Positions 1 to 9,259 of a DNA stretch of 64,000 bases are shown here, piece by piece. Below the pieces are notes generated by a model, which was given only the letters and a program-made list of their open reading frames with translations, did not search any database and was not told the origin of the DNA. Position 1 is the first letter of the stretch. Every line of letters begins with the position of its first letter. This DNA comes from Sorangium cellulosum (GTDB taxonomy: Bacteria; Myxococcota_A; Polyangia; Polyangiales; Polyangiaceae), in NCBI RefSeq assembly GCF_004135735.1, contig NZ_CP012670.1, positions 3,431,501 to 3,495,500 on the forward strand, read 5' to 3'. Both the position numbers and the translations under genes were made by a program.

Positions 1-3000
1 ATCCCGATCTACACGCAGGCGAACAACTCGAAGGGGCTCGCGGGCGCCATCGAGGTGAAGCTCTCGCACGACCAGGACGACATCTCCCGGCTCGACCTCT
101 ACCGGCAGGTCGCGGCGCTCTACGAGACGCGGCTCAAGGAGCCGCAGAAGGCGTTCGAGCGCTACCTGTCGGCGTTCCAGATCGCCCCGCAGGACGAGCA
201 GTGCATCGAGGACGTCGAGCGGTCCGCGCGCGTCACCGAGGGGTGGGACGCCCTCATCGACGCCTACTCGGCGGCGATCTCGCGCAGCGAGGGCGAGGGG
301 GACATCACGCTGGGCGTCGATCTCCGGCTCCGGCTCGGGCGCGTGCTGCTCGACGAGGTGAAGCGCGTCGACGAGGCGCTCGCGCAGTTCCGCGCGGTGT
401 ACGAGGCGGACGGCGAGAACGAGGCCGCGATCAGCGCGCTGGAGCGGCTCTACCGCGAGACGGGCCGCTTCGGCGAGCTGCTCGGCATCTACGAGAAGAA
501 GCGGGACATCGTCTCCGAGCCCGTCGAGCGCAAGCAGATCCTGTACGCGATCGCGGCGCTCTACGAAGGGGAGCTGCGCGATCCCGCGCAGGCGATCGCG
601 ACGTACCGCCAGGTGCTCGACGACGAGCCGATGGATCCGCAGGCGCTCGCCGCGCTCGACAAGCTGTACCGCGAGCAGGAGGACTGGGAGTCCTACGTCG
701 ACGTGCTCCGCAAGCGGATCGACTCCGACGTCGGGGAGCAGGCGCTCATCGATCTCAAGTTCCGCCTCGGCAGCACGCTCGAGAAGCACCTGAACGACGC
801 GGCCGGAGCGCTCGAGAACTACAAGGAAATCCTGTTCCTCGATCCGGGCAACGAGGAGGCTCGCCTGGCGCTCGAGGCGCTCCTGTCGAACGAGTCCCTG
901 CGCGCGGAGGCCGCGGCCATCCTGCAGGAGATCTACGAGGGGCGCGGCGACTGGGAGAAGCTGATCCAGGCGCTCGAGATCCTCGCGGACGCCGAGGGCG
1001 ACACGGCGACGCGCGTCGCGCTGCTCCGGAAGGTGGCGCGGACGGCGGCCGAGAACCTGAACGATCTCGACCGCGCGTTCGACGCGCAGTCGCGGGCGCT
1101 CAAGGACGACCCGTCGCACGCCGAGACGCGGGCGGAGCTCGAGGCGCTCGCCGAGCAGGCCGGCGCCTGGGGCCGGCTCGACGTCATCTTCAGCGAGGTC
1201 GCCGACGCGCTGAGCGACGCCCGGCTGAGCCGCGAGTACTGGATGCGGCTCGCGAGCATCCACGAGCGGCTCGGCAAGGTCGAGGAGGCGGCGAACGGCT
1301 ACCTCCGCGTGCTCTCGATCGACCCCTCCGACGCGGAGGCGCTGGAGGCGATGGACGCGCTGTACCGGCGCACCGAGCGCTGGAGCGATCTCATCGGCGT
1401 CTACCGGCGCCGCATCGAGCTCGTGCACGAGCCCACCGAGCGCGAGGGCCTCTACGCGCAGATGGCCGAGGTGTATGAGCAGCGCCTCGGGCAGCCCGAG
1501 GAGGCGATCGCCGCCTACCGGGAGGTCCTCTCCATCGACGACGCGAGCCTGGTCGCGCTGACCGCGCTCGACGGGCTCTTCAGCCGCCAGGGCATGTGGG
1601 AGGAGCTGGCGGACAACCTCGAGGCGCAGCTCAGCCTCGCGGCCGAGGAGGAGGCGCAGATCCGGCTCATGCTGCGGCTCGCCGCGCTGCGCGAGTCGAG
1701 GATGCGGCTCGTCGAGTCGGCGATCGACATCTACCGGCAGGTGCTCGAGCGCGAGCCGACGAACGTCGAGGCGCTCGGCGCCCTCGAGCGCCTCGGGCAG
1801 CTCCCGGAGCACGAGGTCGCGATCGCCGAGATCCTCGAGCCTCTGTACCGGCAGTCGGGCGACTTCCAGAAGCTCATCGGCGTCCACGAGGTGCAGGTGC
1901 GCCGCAGCGACGACGTGACCCGTCGCGTCGAGCTGCTCCACCAGATCGCCGTGCTCTACGAGGACGCGGGCGGCGACCTCAGCTCGGCCTTCGACACCTA
2001 CGCGCGCGCGCTGAGCCAGGATCCGGCCTCGGAGTCGACGCAGGAGGGGCTCGATCGGCTCGCGCGGGCGACGGGTCGCTTCGCCGATCTGGCGCGCGTG
2101 TTCGAGACGCTCGCGGCGGAGCAGAGCGACGCGGAGCTCGCGAGCACGCTCTACACGATGAGCGCGCGGATCTACGAGAACGATCTCGGCGACATGGACA
2201 GCGCGGTCGGCCACTACCGGCGCGTGCTCGAGACCGACGCGCGCAACCTGCACGCGGCCGAGTCGCTCGAGCGGTTGTTCAGGGGCTCGGAGCGCTACCA
2301 CGAGCTGTCGCAGATCCTCCAGCAGAAGGCGGAGATCCTCGACGATCTGAACGACAAGAAGCTCGCCCTGTTCCAGGCCGCGAGCATCGAGGAGGAGGTC
2401 CTCGAGCGGCACGATCAGGCCATCGCCGTCTACGGCAAGGTGCTCGAGCTCGACGCCGAGGATCTCAGGGCGATCGACGCGCTCACCAAGCTCTACCTCG
2501 GCCTCTCGCGCTGGCAGGAGCTGCTCTCCGTCTACGCGAAGAAGGCGGACCTGGTCCTCGACTACAACGAGAAGAAGAGCATCTATTACCAGATCGGCGC
2601 GGTCTACGAGCGCGAGCTCGGCGACGTGGCGAGCGCCATCGACACCTACCAGCGGGTGCTCGAGATCGATCCGGACGACATCCAGGCGCTCGGGCGGCTC
2701 GACGTCCTCTACCAGACCGCGGAGAACTGGCTCGAGCTGCTCAGCGTGCTGCAGCGCGAGGCGGAGATCGCCGCCGATCCGGCGGAGCGCATCAGCTACC
2801 AGTACCGGATCGCGGAGCTGTACGAGCGGCACCTCGACGACGTCACCCGGGCGATCGAGCTCTACCGCGATCTCCTGCAGCAGATGCCCGATCACGAGCC
2901 GACGCTCCGCGCGCTCGAGCAGATCAAGGACGGCGCCCGCGACCCGCTCAACGCGGCGCTGGTGCTCGAGCCGATCTACGACGCGTCCGGGGAGTGGCAG

Positions 3001-6000
3001 AGGCTGATCAGCGTCCTCGAGGTGCAGGTCAAGGTGGCCGACGACCCGTACCAGAAGGTCGATCTGCTCCACCGCATCGCGCGCCTCTCGGAGGAGATGC
3101 TGAGCGACCACGTCTCGGCCTTCGAGACGTACGCGCGGGCCGTGACGTGCAACATCGGGGACGAGGAGTCGCTCGCGAACCTCGAGCGGCTCGCGATGGT
3201 GGTGAACCGCTGGCCGCAGGTCGCCGCGCTCTACGACGCGGAGCTCGACCGGCTCGGCGATGACCCGTCGCGCTTCGTCGAGCTCGGGCTCAGGCTCGCG
3301 CAGATCTTCGAGACGCAGCTCGAGGACGTCGACAGCGCCGTCGCGCGCTACCGGCGCGTGATCGAGGTCGATCCGGAGAACCAGACGGCGATCTCGTCGC
3401 TCGACCGCCTGTTCACCGCGGCCGAGCGGTGGAGCGACCTCGTCGACATCCTCGCGCGCGAGGCGGAGATCGGGCAGTCGCCCGACGACATCCTCGAGTT
3501 CAAGTACCGGCTCGGCGTGGTGTACCAGACGCGGCTCAACGACCTGCCCGCGGCCATCGCGGCGTACCGCGAGGTGCTCACCGCGGCCCCCGAGCACACG
3601 GCCACCCTCGAGGCCCTCGAGGGCCTCTTCGCCGCCGGGATCAAGCAGATCGAGATCGGCGCGATCCTGGAGCCGCTCTACCAGGCCGCCGCGGAGTGGG
3701 AGAAGCTCGGCGGGGTGCTCGAGGCGGAGCTGGCCCACCTCACCGAGGAGCCGGAGCGGCTCGCGATGTACTACCGCCTGGCGGAGCTGCAGGAGGAGCG
3801 GCTCATCTCGCCCGACGGCGCGCTCGGCGTCTTCATCCGGGCGCTCAAGGAGTACCCGCGCGACGAGCGGACGCTCGAGGAGGTCGAGCGGCTCGCCGGC
3901 TCGGTCGACGGCGGCTGGGAGCTGCTCGCCAACGCGTACGCCGACGTGCTGGGCATCCACGCCGACAAGGAGGTGCAGACCAGCATCGGCAAGCGGCTCG
4001 CGCGGGTCTTCGAGACCGACCTGAGCGACGTCGCCAAGGCCGAGGAGACGTACCGCTACGTGCTCGGCATCGAGCCGCTCGAGGCCGAGGCGCTCTCGAA
4101 CCTCGACCGGATCTACACCCTGCTGGAGCAGTACCCGGAGCTCGCGAGCGTGCTCGAGCAGCGGGTGCGCGCGACCGAGGATCGCCCGGAGCTCGTCGAC
4201 CTGTACCTCCGGCTCGGCCAGACGTACGAGGAGCGGCTCGGCCAGCTCGACGACGCCATCCGCGCCTACCGGCAGATCTTCGACGAGCTCGAGACGACCA
4301 ACGAGGAGGCGATCAGCGCGCTCGAGCGGATCTACACGACCAAGGGGGCCTGGACGCAGCTCAAGGTCGTGCTGGAGCGAGAGCTCGAGAACGCGATGGG
4401 CGACAGCCAGGAGGCCGACATCCGCGCGAAGATGGCGCACCTCCTCGCCGACCGGCTCAACGACGTCCAGGGCGCGGTCGAGACGTGGAAGCGCGTCCTC
4501 GACCTGCGCGGCGAGGACCCGGAGGCGCTCGGGGCGCTGTCCAACCTCTACGAGCGCGTGGGGCAGTGGGCCGAGCTCTGCGACGTCCTCGAGCGGCACT
4601 ACGACATCGCGCTCGACGACGAGTCGCGCGTCGCGGTGCTCCTCCGCCGCGCGAAGCTGTTCCACGAGCAGCTCGGCCGCGACGACTCCGCGCTCGACGA
4701 CTACCAGCGCGTCCTCGACATCGACTACGCGAACCTCGAGGCGCTCTACGCCATCGCGGCGATCTGGCGGCTGCGCAACGAGCCGCAGGAGATCGTGTCC
4801 GCGCTCCACCAGACGGTGGACCGGGCGCGCGAGGTGCTGCCGGCCGAGAACCTGATCGCGCTCTACCGCGAGCTCGGGACGACCTACCAGCACGTCATCG
4901 GGCAGTCGTACGACGCCATCGACGCGTGGCGGAAGCTGCTCGAGGTCGACCCGAAGGACTTCGAGGCGATGGCCGCGCTCGAGAACCTGCTCCGCGCCGA
5001 GGAGCGCTGGGTCGAGGTCATCGACGTGAAGATGGGCCGGGCGGCGGCTTACGAGTCGCCGGCCGACAAGGTCCGCGAGTACCTCGAGGTGGCGCAGATC
5101 TGGGAGCACCAGGTCGGCGAGCGGGACCGCGGCACGCTCGCGTACGAGCGGGTCCTGGAGCTCGAGCCGACGCACGATCAAGCGTTCGCGGCGCTCGAGC
5201 AGCTCCACGACGCCGCGCGGCGGAGCGAGCCGCTCATCGAGCTCTACCTCGCGCGGCTCGAGTCACGCGAGGAGGTCCACGAGAAGACCGACATCCTCCG
5301 CAAGGTCGCCCGGGTCTTCGAGGAGCAGCTCGAGGACAAGCCCCAGGCCTTCGACGCGCTGCTCACCGCGTTCGAGATGGATTTCTCGGACATGGACACG
5401 GTCCGCTACCTCGAGCGCATGGCGCAGGCGACGAACCGCTGGCCCGAGCTCGTGCAGACGGTGAACGGGTGGCTGCAGCAGCAGACGGCGCCGCTCCAGA
5501 AGATCACCCTCTGCCTGCGGCTCGCCAAGTGGTACGCGGAGGACCTCGGCCACCCCGAGTACGCCCAGCCGTACTACCAGCAGATCCTCGCGCACGACCC
5601 GAACAACGTCGCGGTGCTGCGCCAGATGGCGAACTTCTTCAAGAAGACCGGCCAGTGGCAGCAGCAGGGGCACATGCTGACGAGCGCCCTCAACGTCGCG
5701 GTGACCGACGTCGATCGGAAGGAGATCCTGACCGAGCTCGGCGAGGTCCTCGAGAAGCACATGGGCGAGGTCGAGCAGGGGCTCGGCTTCTACAGGCGCG
5801 CCCTCGACGTCGATCCGCTGCACCTGCCGGCCCTCGAGGCCCTGGAGCGGATCTACACCGACCGTGACCAGTCGAACGACCTCGTCGACGTCCTGCTCCG
5901 CAAGGCGCGGGCCGTCAGCGATCCGGAGCTCATCGCGTCGGTGAAGCTGCGCACCGGCGGCCTCTACGAGACCAAGCTCGGCCTGATCGAGAAGGCCGGC

Positions 6001-9000
6001 GCGGTCTACCGTGAGGTGCTGGACATCGACGCGTCGAACCTCCTCGCGATGCGCGGGCTCGAGCGCGTGTACACGGCCACGCACCAGTGGCCGGATCTCG
6101 TGCGCGTCCTCGAGATGCAGCTCGACGTGGTCACCACCGAGCGCGAGCGCATCGACGTGCTGATGAAGATCGCGACGCTCCAGGAGGAGCAGTTCCTGAA
6201 GCCGGATCTCTCGGCCGCGCGGCTCGAGCAGGTGGTCGAGATCGACCCGACGCACGAGCCGGCGTTCGAGGCCCTGGAGCGGTGCTATCGCCGCCTGCGC
6301 CAGTGGCACGATCTCATCAACACGTACGATCGCCACATCAACGCGGCGGAGGACCGCCAGAAGAAGATCGAGCTCTGGTCCCACACGGCGAAGGTCTACG
6401 CCGAGGAGATCGAGGACCTCGATCGCGCGATCGACGCCTACCTGAACATCGTCGACATCCAGGACACCCACGTCCCGGCGCTGGAGGCCCTGGCGAAGCT
6501 CTACGAGAAGCAGGACAACCCGGCGCAGGCCATCGAGTACATGACGCGGGTCGCCGACCTGACGGTCGACGGCAAGCAGCGCGTCGAGATGTACTACCGC
6601 ATCGGCAAGCAGCTCGACGAGAAGCTCGGCGATCGGGCGCTGGCCCAGGATCGCTTCGAGATGGCGCTCGATCTCGACCCGTCCCACACGCCGACGCTGG
6701 CGGCGCTGCGGGTGATCGCGATCGACGCGGCCGACTGGGATCGGGCGGCGCGGTACCTCGATCAGGAGCAGATGAACACCGAGGCGCCCCGCGCCAAGGC
6801 GCGCCTGCTCGTCGAGCTCGGCAAGCTGCGCGACGACATGCTCGGCGAGCACGACCTCGCGGTGCAGGCGTACGAGATGGCGCTGCAGAGCGATCCCGAC
6901 AACGAGGACGCCGCGATGCCGCTGCTCGGCGAGTACGTCTCCACCGAGCGGTGGGCCCAGGCCGAGCCGCTCGCGGAGATGCTGGTCCGGAAGAGCGGCA
7001 AGCGCGACAGGGCCGAGCAGCACCGGCTGCAGCGGACCTTCGGCAAGGTCCTCGAGCAGCTCGGCAAGGACGACGCGGCGCTCAAGGCGTACACGGCCGC
7101 GCACAACCTCGATCTGACCGACCACGAGACGATCCGGGGCCTCGCGGACGTCAGCTTCAAGCTCAGCGACTGGGCGAGCGCGCTGACGAACTACCAGAAG
7201 GTGCTCACCAGCCTCGACGAGGCCGAGGCCGAGGAGCGCGCGACCGTCTACTACAAGCTCGGCTGCATCAAGCAGGCGCAGGGGCAGTCGAAGCAGGCGA
7301 TCAACAACTTCGAGAAGGCGCTCGGGGCCGATCCCGCGCACCGGCCGACGCTCGAGGCGATGGTCTCCGTTTACGACGGGCTCAAGGACTGGAAGCTGGT
7401 CTGCCAGTACAAGCGGCAGATCCTCGACAACGTCATGGACGGCGCTGAGCGGTTCAAGATGTTGAACGAGATCGGCGACATCTGGGTCGACAAGGAGAAC
7501 AACATCCCGAAGGGCATCGAGGCCCTGGAGGAGGCGCTCGACCTGGAGCCGCAGAACCACGTGCTGCTCCACAAGCTGCTCCAGCTCTACCAGCGGACCG
7601 GCCAGTGGGAGAGCATGGTGGAGTGCCTCCAGCGCATCGCGGAGCTCGAGTCGCAGCCGGATCGCAAGAGCCGCTACCTCTACACGATGGCGCAGATCTA
7701 CCGCGACAAGCTGGAGGATCTGGGCCGCGCGGTGGAGCTGTTCAACGACGCGCTGGATCTGAACCCCGGCTTCCTCGAGGCGTTCGAGCGCATCAACAAG
7801 ATCCTCACCGCCCAGAAGGAGTGGAAGCAGCTCGAGCGGGCGTACCGCAAGATGCTGCACCGGGTCGCGGGCAAGGGGAACACGGAGCTCGAGTACAACC
7901 TCTGGCACGCGCTGGGGCTCATCTACCGCGATCGGCTCGGCGACCGGACCGCGTCCACCGAGACGTTCCGCATGGCGTCGCGGCTCAAGCCCGATGACGC
8001 GATGGAGCACCTGATCCTGGCGGAGCTCTACGAGCAGTCGGAGCAGTTCGATCAGGCGATCGGCGAGTTCCAGGCCATGATCAAGCTCGATCCGATGAAG
8101 ATCGAGCCGTACAAGCGGGTCTACCGCCTGTACGTCGACAGCAAGCAGTACGATCAGGCGTGGTGCGTGGCGGCGGCGCTCGCGTTCCTCCGCAAGGCCG
8201 ATCCCGACGAGCAGCAGTACTTCGAGGATTACCGCCCGCAGGGGCTGATCCAGGCGAAGAGCCGGCTCGACAACGAGCAGTGGATCAGGAACCTGTTCCA
8301 CGAGGAGGAGAACCTCTACGTCGGCAAGATCTTCGAGATGATCGCCGGCGCGGCGCTCCGGGCGAAGATCGAGACGCTGAAGCAGCGGAGGGAGCTCCCG
8401 GTCCTCGATCCGCGGTTCCTGCAGGATCCCGCGACCTCGACGGTGACGTTCGCCCGGACGTTCGGGTGGGCGGCCAACGTCCTCGGGCTCCCGGCGCCGC
8501 GGCTCTACGTGCGGAGCGACGTGCCCGGCGCGCTCGTGGCGGTGGCCAACGAGCAGCCGGCGTCCGTCGCGGGGCAGACGGTCCTGACCGGGTTCTCGCC
8601 GCAGGAGCTCACCTTCATCGTCGGCAAGCACCTCGCGATGTACCGCGGCGAGCACTACATCAAGACGCTGTTCCCGACGGTCACCGAGCTCACGGTGCTG
8701 CTCTTCGCGGGCATCAAGATCGTCGCGCCCGACACGCCGGTGCCGCAGGACATCGAGAAGCAGATCACGGCCACGGCCCAGACGCTCCGCGGGTTCATGC
8801 AGCCGATGCAGCTCGAGGGGCTCCGCATGGTGGTCAAGAAGTTCCTCGCGGAGGGCGCGAAGGCGAACATCAAGCGGTGGGTCCAGTGCGTCGACATCAC
8901 CTCCGCGCGCGCCGGCCTGCTCCTCTCGGGCGACCTCGAGATCGCCAAGAAGATCATCGCCGCGGAGCCGCAGCAGCCCGGGGATCTCCCGCCCCAGGAC

Positions 9001-9087
9001 AAGCTCAAGGAGCTCATCGTCTTCTCGACGAGCGACCAGTATTTCGCGCTGCGTCATGCGCTCGGGATCGCCATCGGCGAGGGGTGA
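1..9087 (+). CDS. Giant TPR-repeat protein with degenerate M48-like C-terminus (5' partial)
   Basis: The reading frame is open from base 1 with no stop, so the gene begins upstream; the GTG at 55 is only the first in-window start candidate. About 3028 residues are visible. Nearly all are tandem helical repeats of TPR/HAT type, with recurring motifs such as AIAxYRxVLxxDP, ALxALExLY and WxELxxVL. This predicts an extended superhelical scaffold for protein-protein contacts; no enzymatic motif lies in the repeats. The last ~250 residues differ: a helical linker is followed by a segment resembling the M48 metalloprotease fold, with FSPQEL and then VGKHLAMYRGEH where active M48 enzymes have HExxH. 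The zinc site is therefore lost. No signal peptide can be judged because the N-terminus is missing. A GC-rich hairpin follows at 9144, and the next gene is a Ser/Thr kinase. The specific role is unknown; scaffold function is inferred. Confidence 0.9.
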   Translation: MPIYTQANNSKGLAGAIEVKLSHDQDDISRLDLYRQVAALYETRLKEPQKAFERYLSAFQIAPQDEQCIEDVERSARVTEGWDALIDAYSAAISRSEGEGDITLGVDLRLRLGRVLLDEVKRVDEALAQFRAVYEADGENEAAISALERLYRETGRFGELLGIYEKKRDIVSEPVERKQILYAIAALYEGELRDPAQAIATYRQVLDDEPMDPQALAALDKLYREQEDWESYVDVLRKRIDSDVGEQALIDLKFRLGSTLEKHLNDAAGALENYKEILFLDPGNEEARLALEALLSNESLRAEAAAILQEIYEGRGDWEKLIQALEILADAEGDTATRVALLRKVARTAAENLNDLDRAFDAQSRALKDDPSHAETRAELEALAEQAGAWGRLDVIFSEVADALSDARLSREYWMRLASIHERLGKVEEAANGYLRVLSIDPSDAEALEAMDALYRRTERWSDLIGVYRRRIELVHEPTEREGLYAQMAEVYEQRLGQPEEAIAAYREVLSIDDASLVALTALDGLFSRQGMWEELADNLEAQLSLAAEEEAQIRLMLRLAALRESRMRLVESAIDIYRQVLEREPTNVEALGALERLGQLPEHEVAIAEILEPLYRQSGDFQKLIGVHEVQVRRSDDVTRRVELLHQIAVLYEDAGGDLSSAFDTYARALSQDPASESTQEGLDRLARATGRFADLARVFETLAAEQSDAELASTLYTMSARIYENDLGDMDSAVGHYRRVLETDARNLHAAESLERLFRGSERYHELSQILQQKAEILDDLNDKKLALFQAASIEEEVLERHDQAIAVYGKVLELDAEDLRAIDALTKLYLGLSRWQELLSVYAKKADLVLDYNEKKSIYYQIGAVYERELGDVASAIDTYQRVLEIDPDDIQALGRLDVLYQTAENWLELLSVLQREAEIAADPAERISYQYRIAELYERHLDDVTRAIELYRDLLQQMPDHEPTLRALEQIKDGARDPLNAALVLEPIYDASGEWQRLISVLEVQVKVADDPYQKVDLLHRIARLSEEMLSDHVSAFETYARAVTCNIGDEESLANLERLAMVVNRWPQVAALYDAELDRLGDDPSRFVELGLRLAQIFETQLEDVDSAVARYRRVIEVDPENQTAISSLDRLFTAAERWSDLVDILAREAEIGQSPDDILEFKYRLGVVYQTRLNDLPAAIAAYREVLTAAPEHTATLEALEGLFAAGIKQIEIGAILEPLYQAAAEWEKLGGVLEAELAHLTEEPERLAMYYRLAELQEERLISPDGALGVFIRALKEYPRDERTLEEVERLAGSVDGGWELLANAYADVLGIHADKEVQTSIGKRLARVFETDLSDVAKAEETYRYVLGIEPLEAEALSNLDRIYTLLEQYPELASVLEQRVRATEDRPELVDLYLRLGQTYEERLGQLDDAIRAYRQIFDELETTNEEAISALERIYTTKGAWTQLKVVLERELENAMGDSQEADIRAKMAHLLADRLNDVQGAVETWKRVLDLRGEDPEALGALSNLYERVGQWAELCDVLERHYDIALDDESRVAVLLRRAKLFHEQLGRDDSALDDYQRVLDIDYANLEALYAIAAIWRLRNEPQEIVSALHQTVDRAREVLPAENLIALYRELGTTYQHVIGQSYDAIDAWRKLLEVDPKDFEAMAALENLLRAEERWVEVIDVKMGRAAAYESPADKVREYLEVAQIWEHQVGERDRGTLAYERVLELEPTHDQAFAALEQLHDAARRSEPLIELYLARLESREEVHEKTDILRKVARVFEEQLEDKPQAFDALLTAFEMDFSDMDTVRYLERMAQATNRWPELVQTVNGWLQQQTAPLQKITLCLRLAKWYAEDLGHPEYAQPYYQQILAHDPNNVAVLRQMANFFKKTGQWQQQGHMLTSALNVAVTDVDRKEILTELGEVLEKHMGEVEQGLGFYRRALDVDPLHLPALEALERIYTDRDQSNDLVDVLLRKARAVSDPELIASVKLRTGGLYETKLGLIEKAGAVYREVLDIDASNLLAMRGLERVYTATHQWPDLVRVLEMQLDVVTTERERIDVLMKIATLQEEQFLKPDLSAARLEQVVEIDPTHEPAFEALERCYRRLRQWHDLINTYDRHINAAEDRQKKIELWSHTAKVYAEEIEDLDRAIDAYLNIVDIQDTHVPALEALAKLYEKQDNPAQAIEYMTRVADLTVDGKQRVEMYYRIGKQLDEKLGDRALAQDRFEMALDLDPSHTPTLAALRVIAIDAADWDRAARYLDQEQMNTEAPRAKARLLVELGKLRDDMLGEHDLAVQAYEMALQSDPDNEDAAMPLLGEYVSTERWAQAEPLAEMLVRKSGKRDRAEQHRLQRTFGKVLEQLGKDDAALKAYTAAHNLDLTDHETIRGLADVSFKLSDWASALTNYQKVLTSLDEAEAEERATVYYKLGCIKQAQGQSKQAINNFEKALGADPAHRPTLEAMVSVYDGLKDWKLVCQYKRQILDNVMDGAERFKMLNEIGDIWVDKENNIPKGIEALEEALDLEPQNHVLLHKLLQLYQRTGQWESMVECLQRIAELESQPDRKSRYLYTMAQIYRDKLEDLGRAVELFNDALDLNPGFLEAFERINKILTAQKEWKQLERAYRKMLHRVAGKGNTELEYNLWHALGLIYRDRLGDRTASTETFRMASRLKPDDAMEHLILAELYEQSEQFDQAIGEFQAMIKLDPMKIEPYKRVYRLYVDSKQYDQAWCVAAALAFLRKADPDEQQYFEDYRPQGLIQAKSRLDNEQWIRNLFHEEENLYVGKIFEMIAGAALRAKIETLKQRRELPVLDPRFLQDPATSTVTFARTFGWAANVLGLPAPRLYVRSDVPGALVAVANEQPASVAGQTVLTGFSPQELTFIVGKHLAMYRGEHYIKTLFPTVTELTVLLFAGIKIVAPDTPVPQDIEKQITATAQTLRGFMQPMQLEGLRMVVKKFLAEGAKANIKRWVQCVDITSARAGLLLSGDLEIAKKIIAAEPQQPGDLPPQDKLKELIVFSTSDQYFALRHALGIAIGEG

Positions 9088-9143
9088 GCCTCCGCGGAGG
9101 CCGCGCCCGAACCCGCAGAGATCACCTCACCCACCAGAGCTCC

Positions 9144-9172
9144 GGGGCCGGGAGCGAAGCGCTCCTGGCCCC
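9144..9172 (+). terminator. GC-rich hairpin after the giant TPR gene
   Basis: Two 13-nt arms (9144-9156 and 9160-9172) pair completely apart from one G-U, closing on the triloop AAG. The hairpin lies 57 nt after the TPR stop and about 90 nt before the kinase start. No U-run follows, as is common in very GC-rich genomes, so its strength as a terminator is uncertain. A shorter palindrome (GCCTCCGCGGAGGC) directly follows the stop at 9088-9101. Confidence 0.5.
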
Positions 9173-9259
9173 CGGGCGCCCCCCCTCAGCGTCGTCAGGA
9201 TGCATATCTCCCATGAGTCTGCTTGACGAGCAGGCGATCCTTACGAACGATCGGGGTCT

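Noticed and set aside
5263..9057. 1264-residue open frame on the minus strand
   Set aside because: It overlies the giant TPR gene and is Leu/Arg/Glu-rich, reflecting the complement of GC-rich codons. The TPR frame has clear repeat periodicity.
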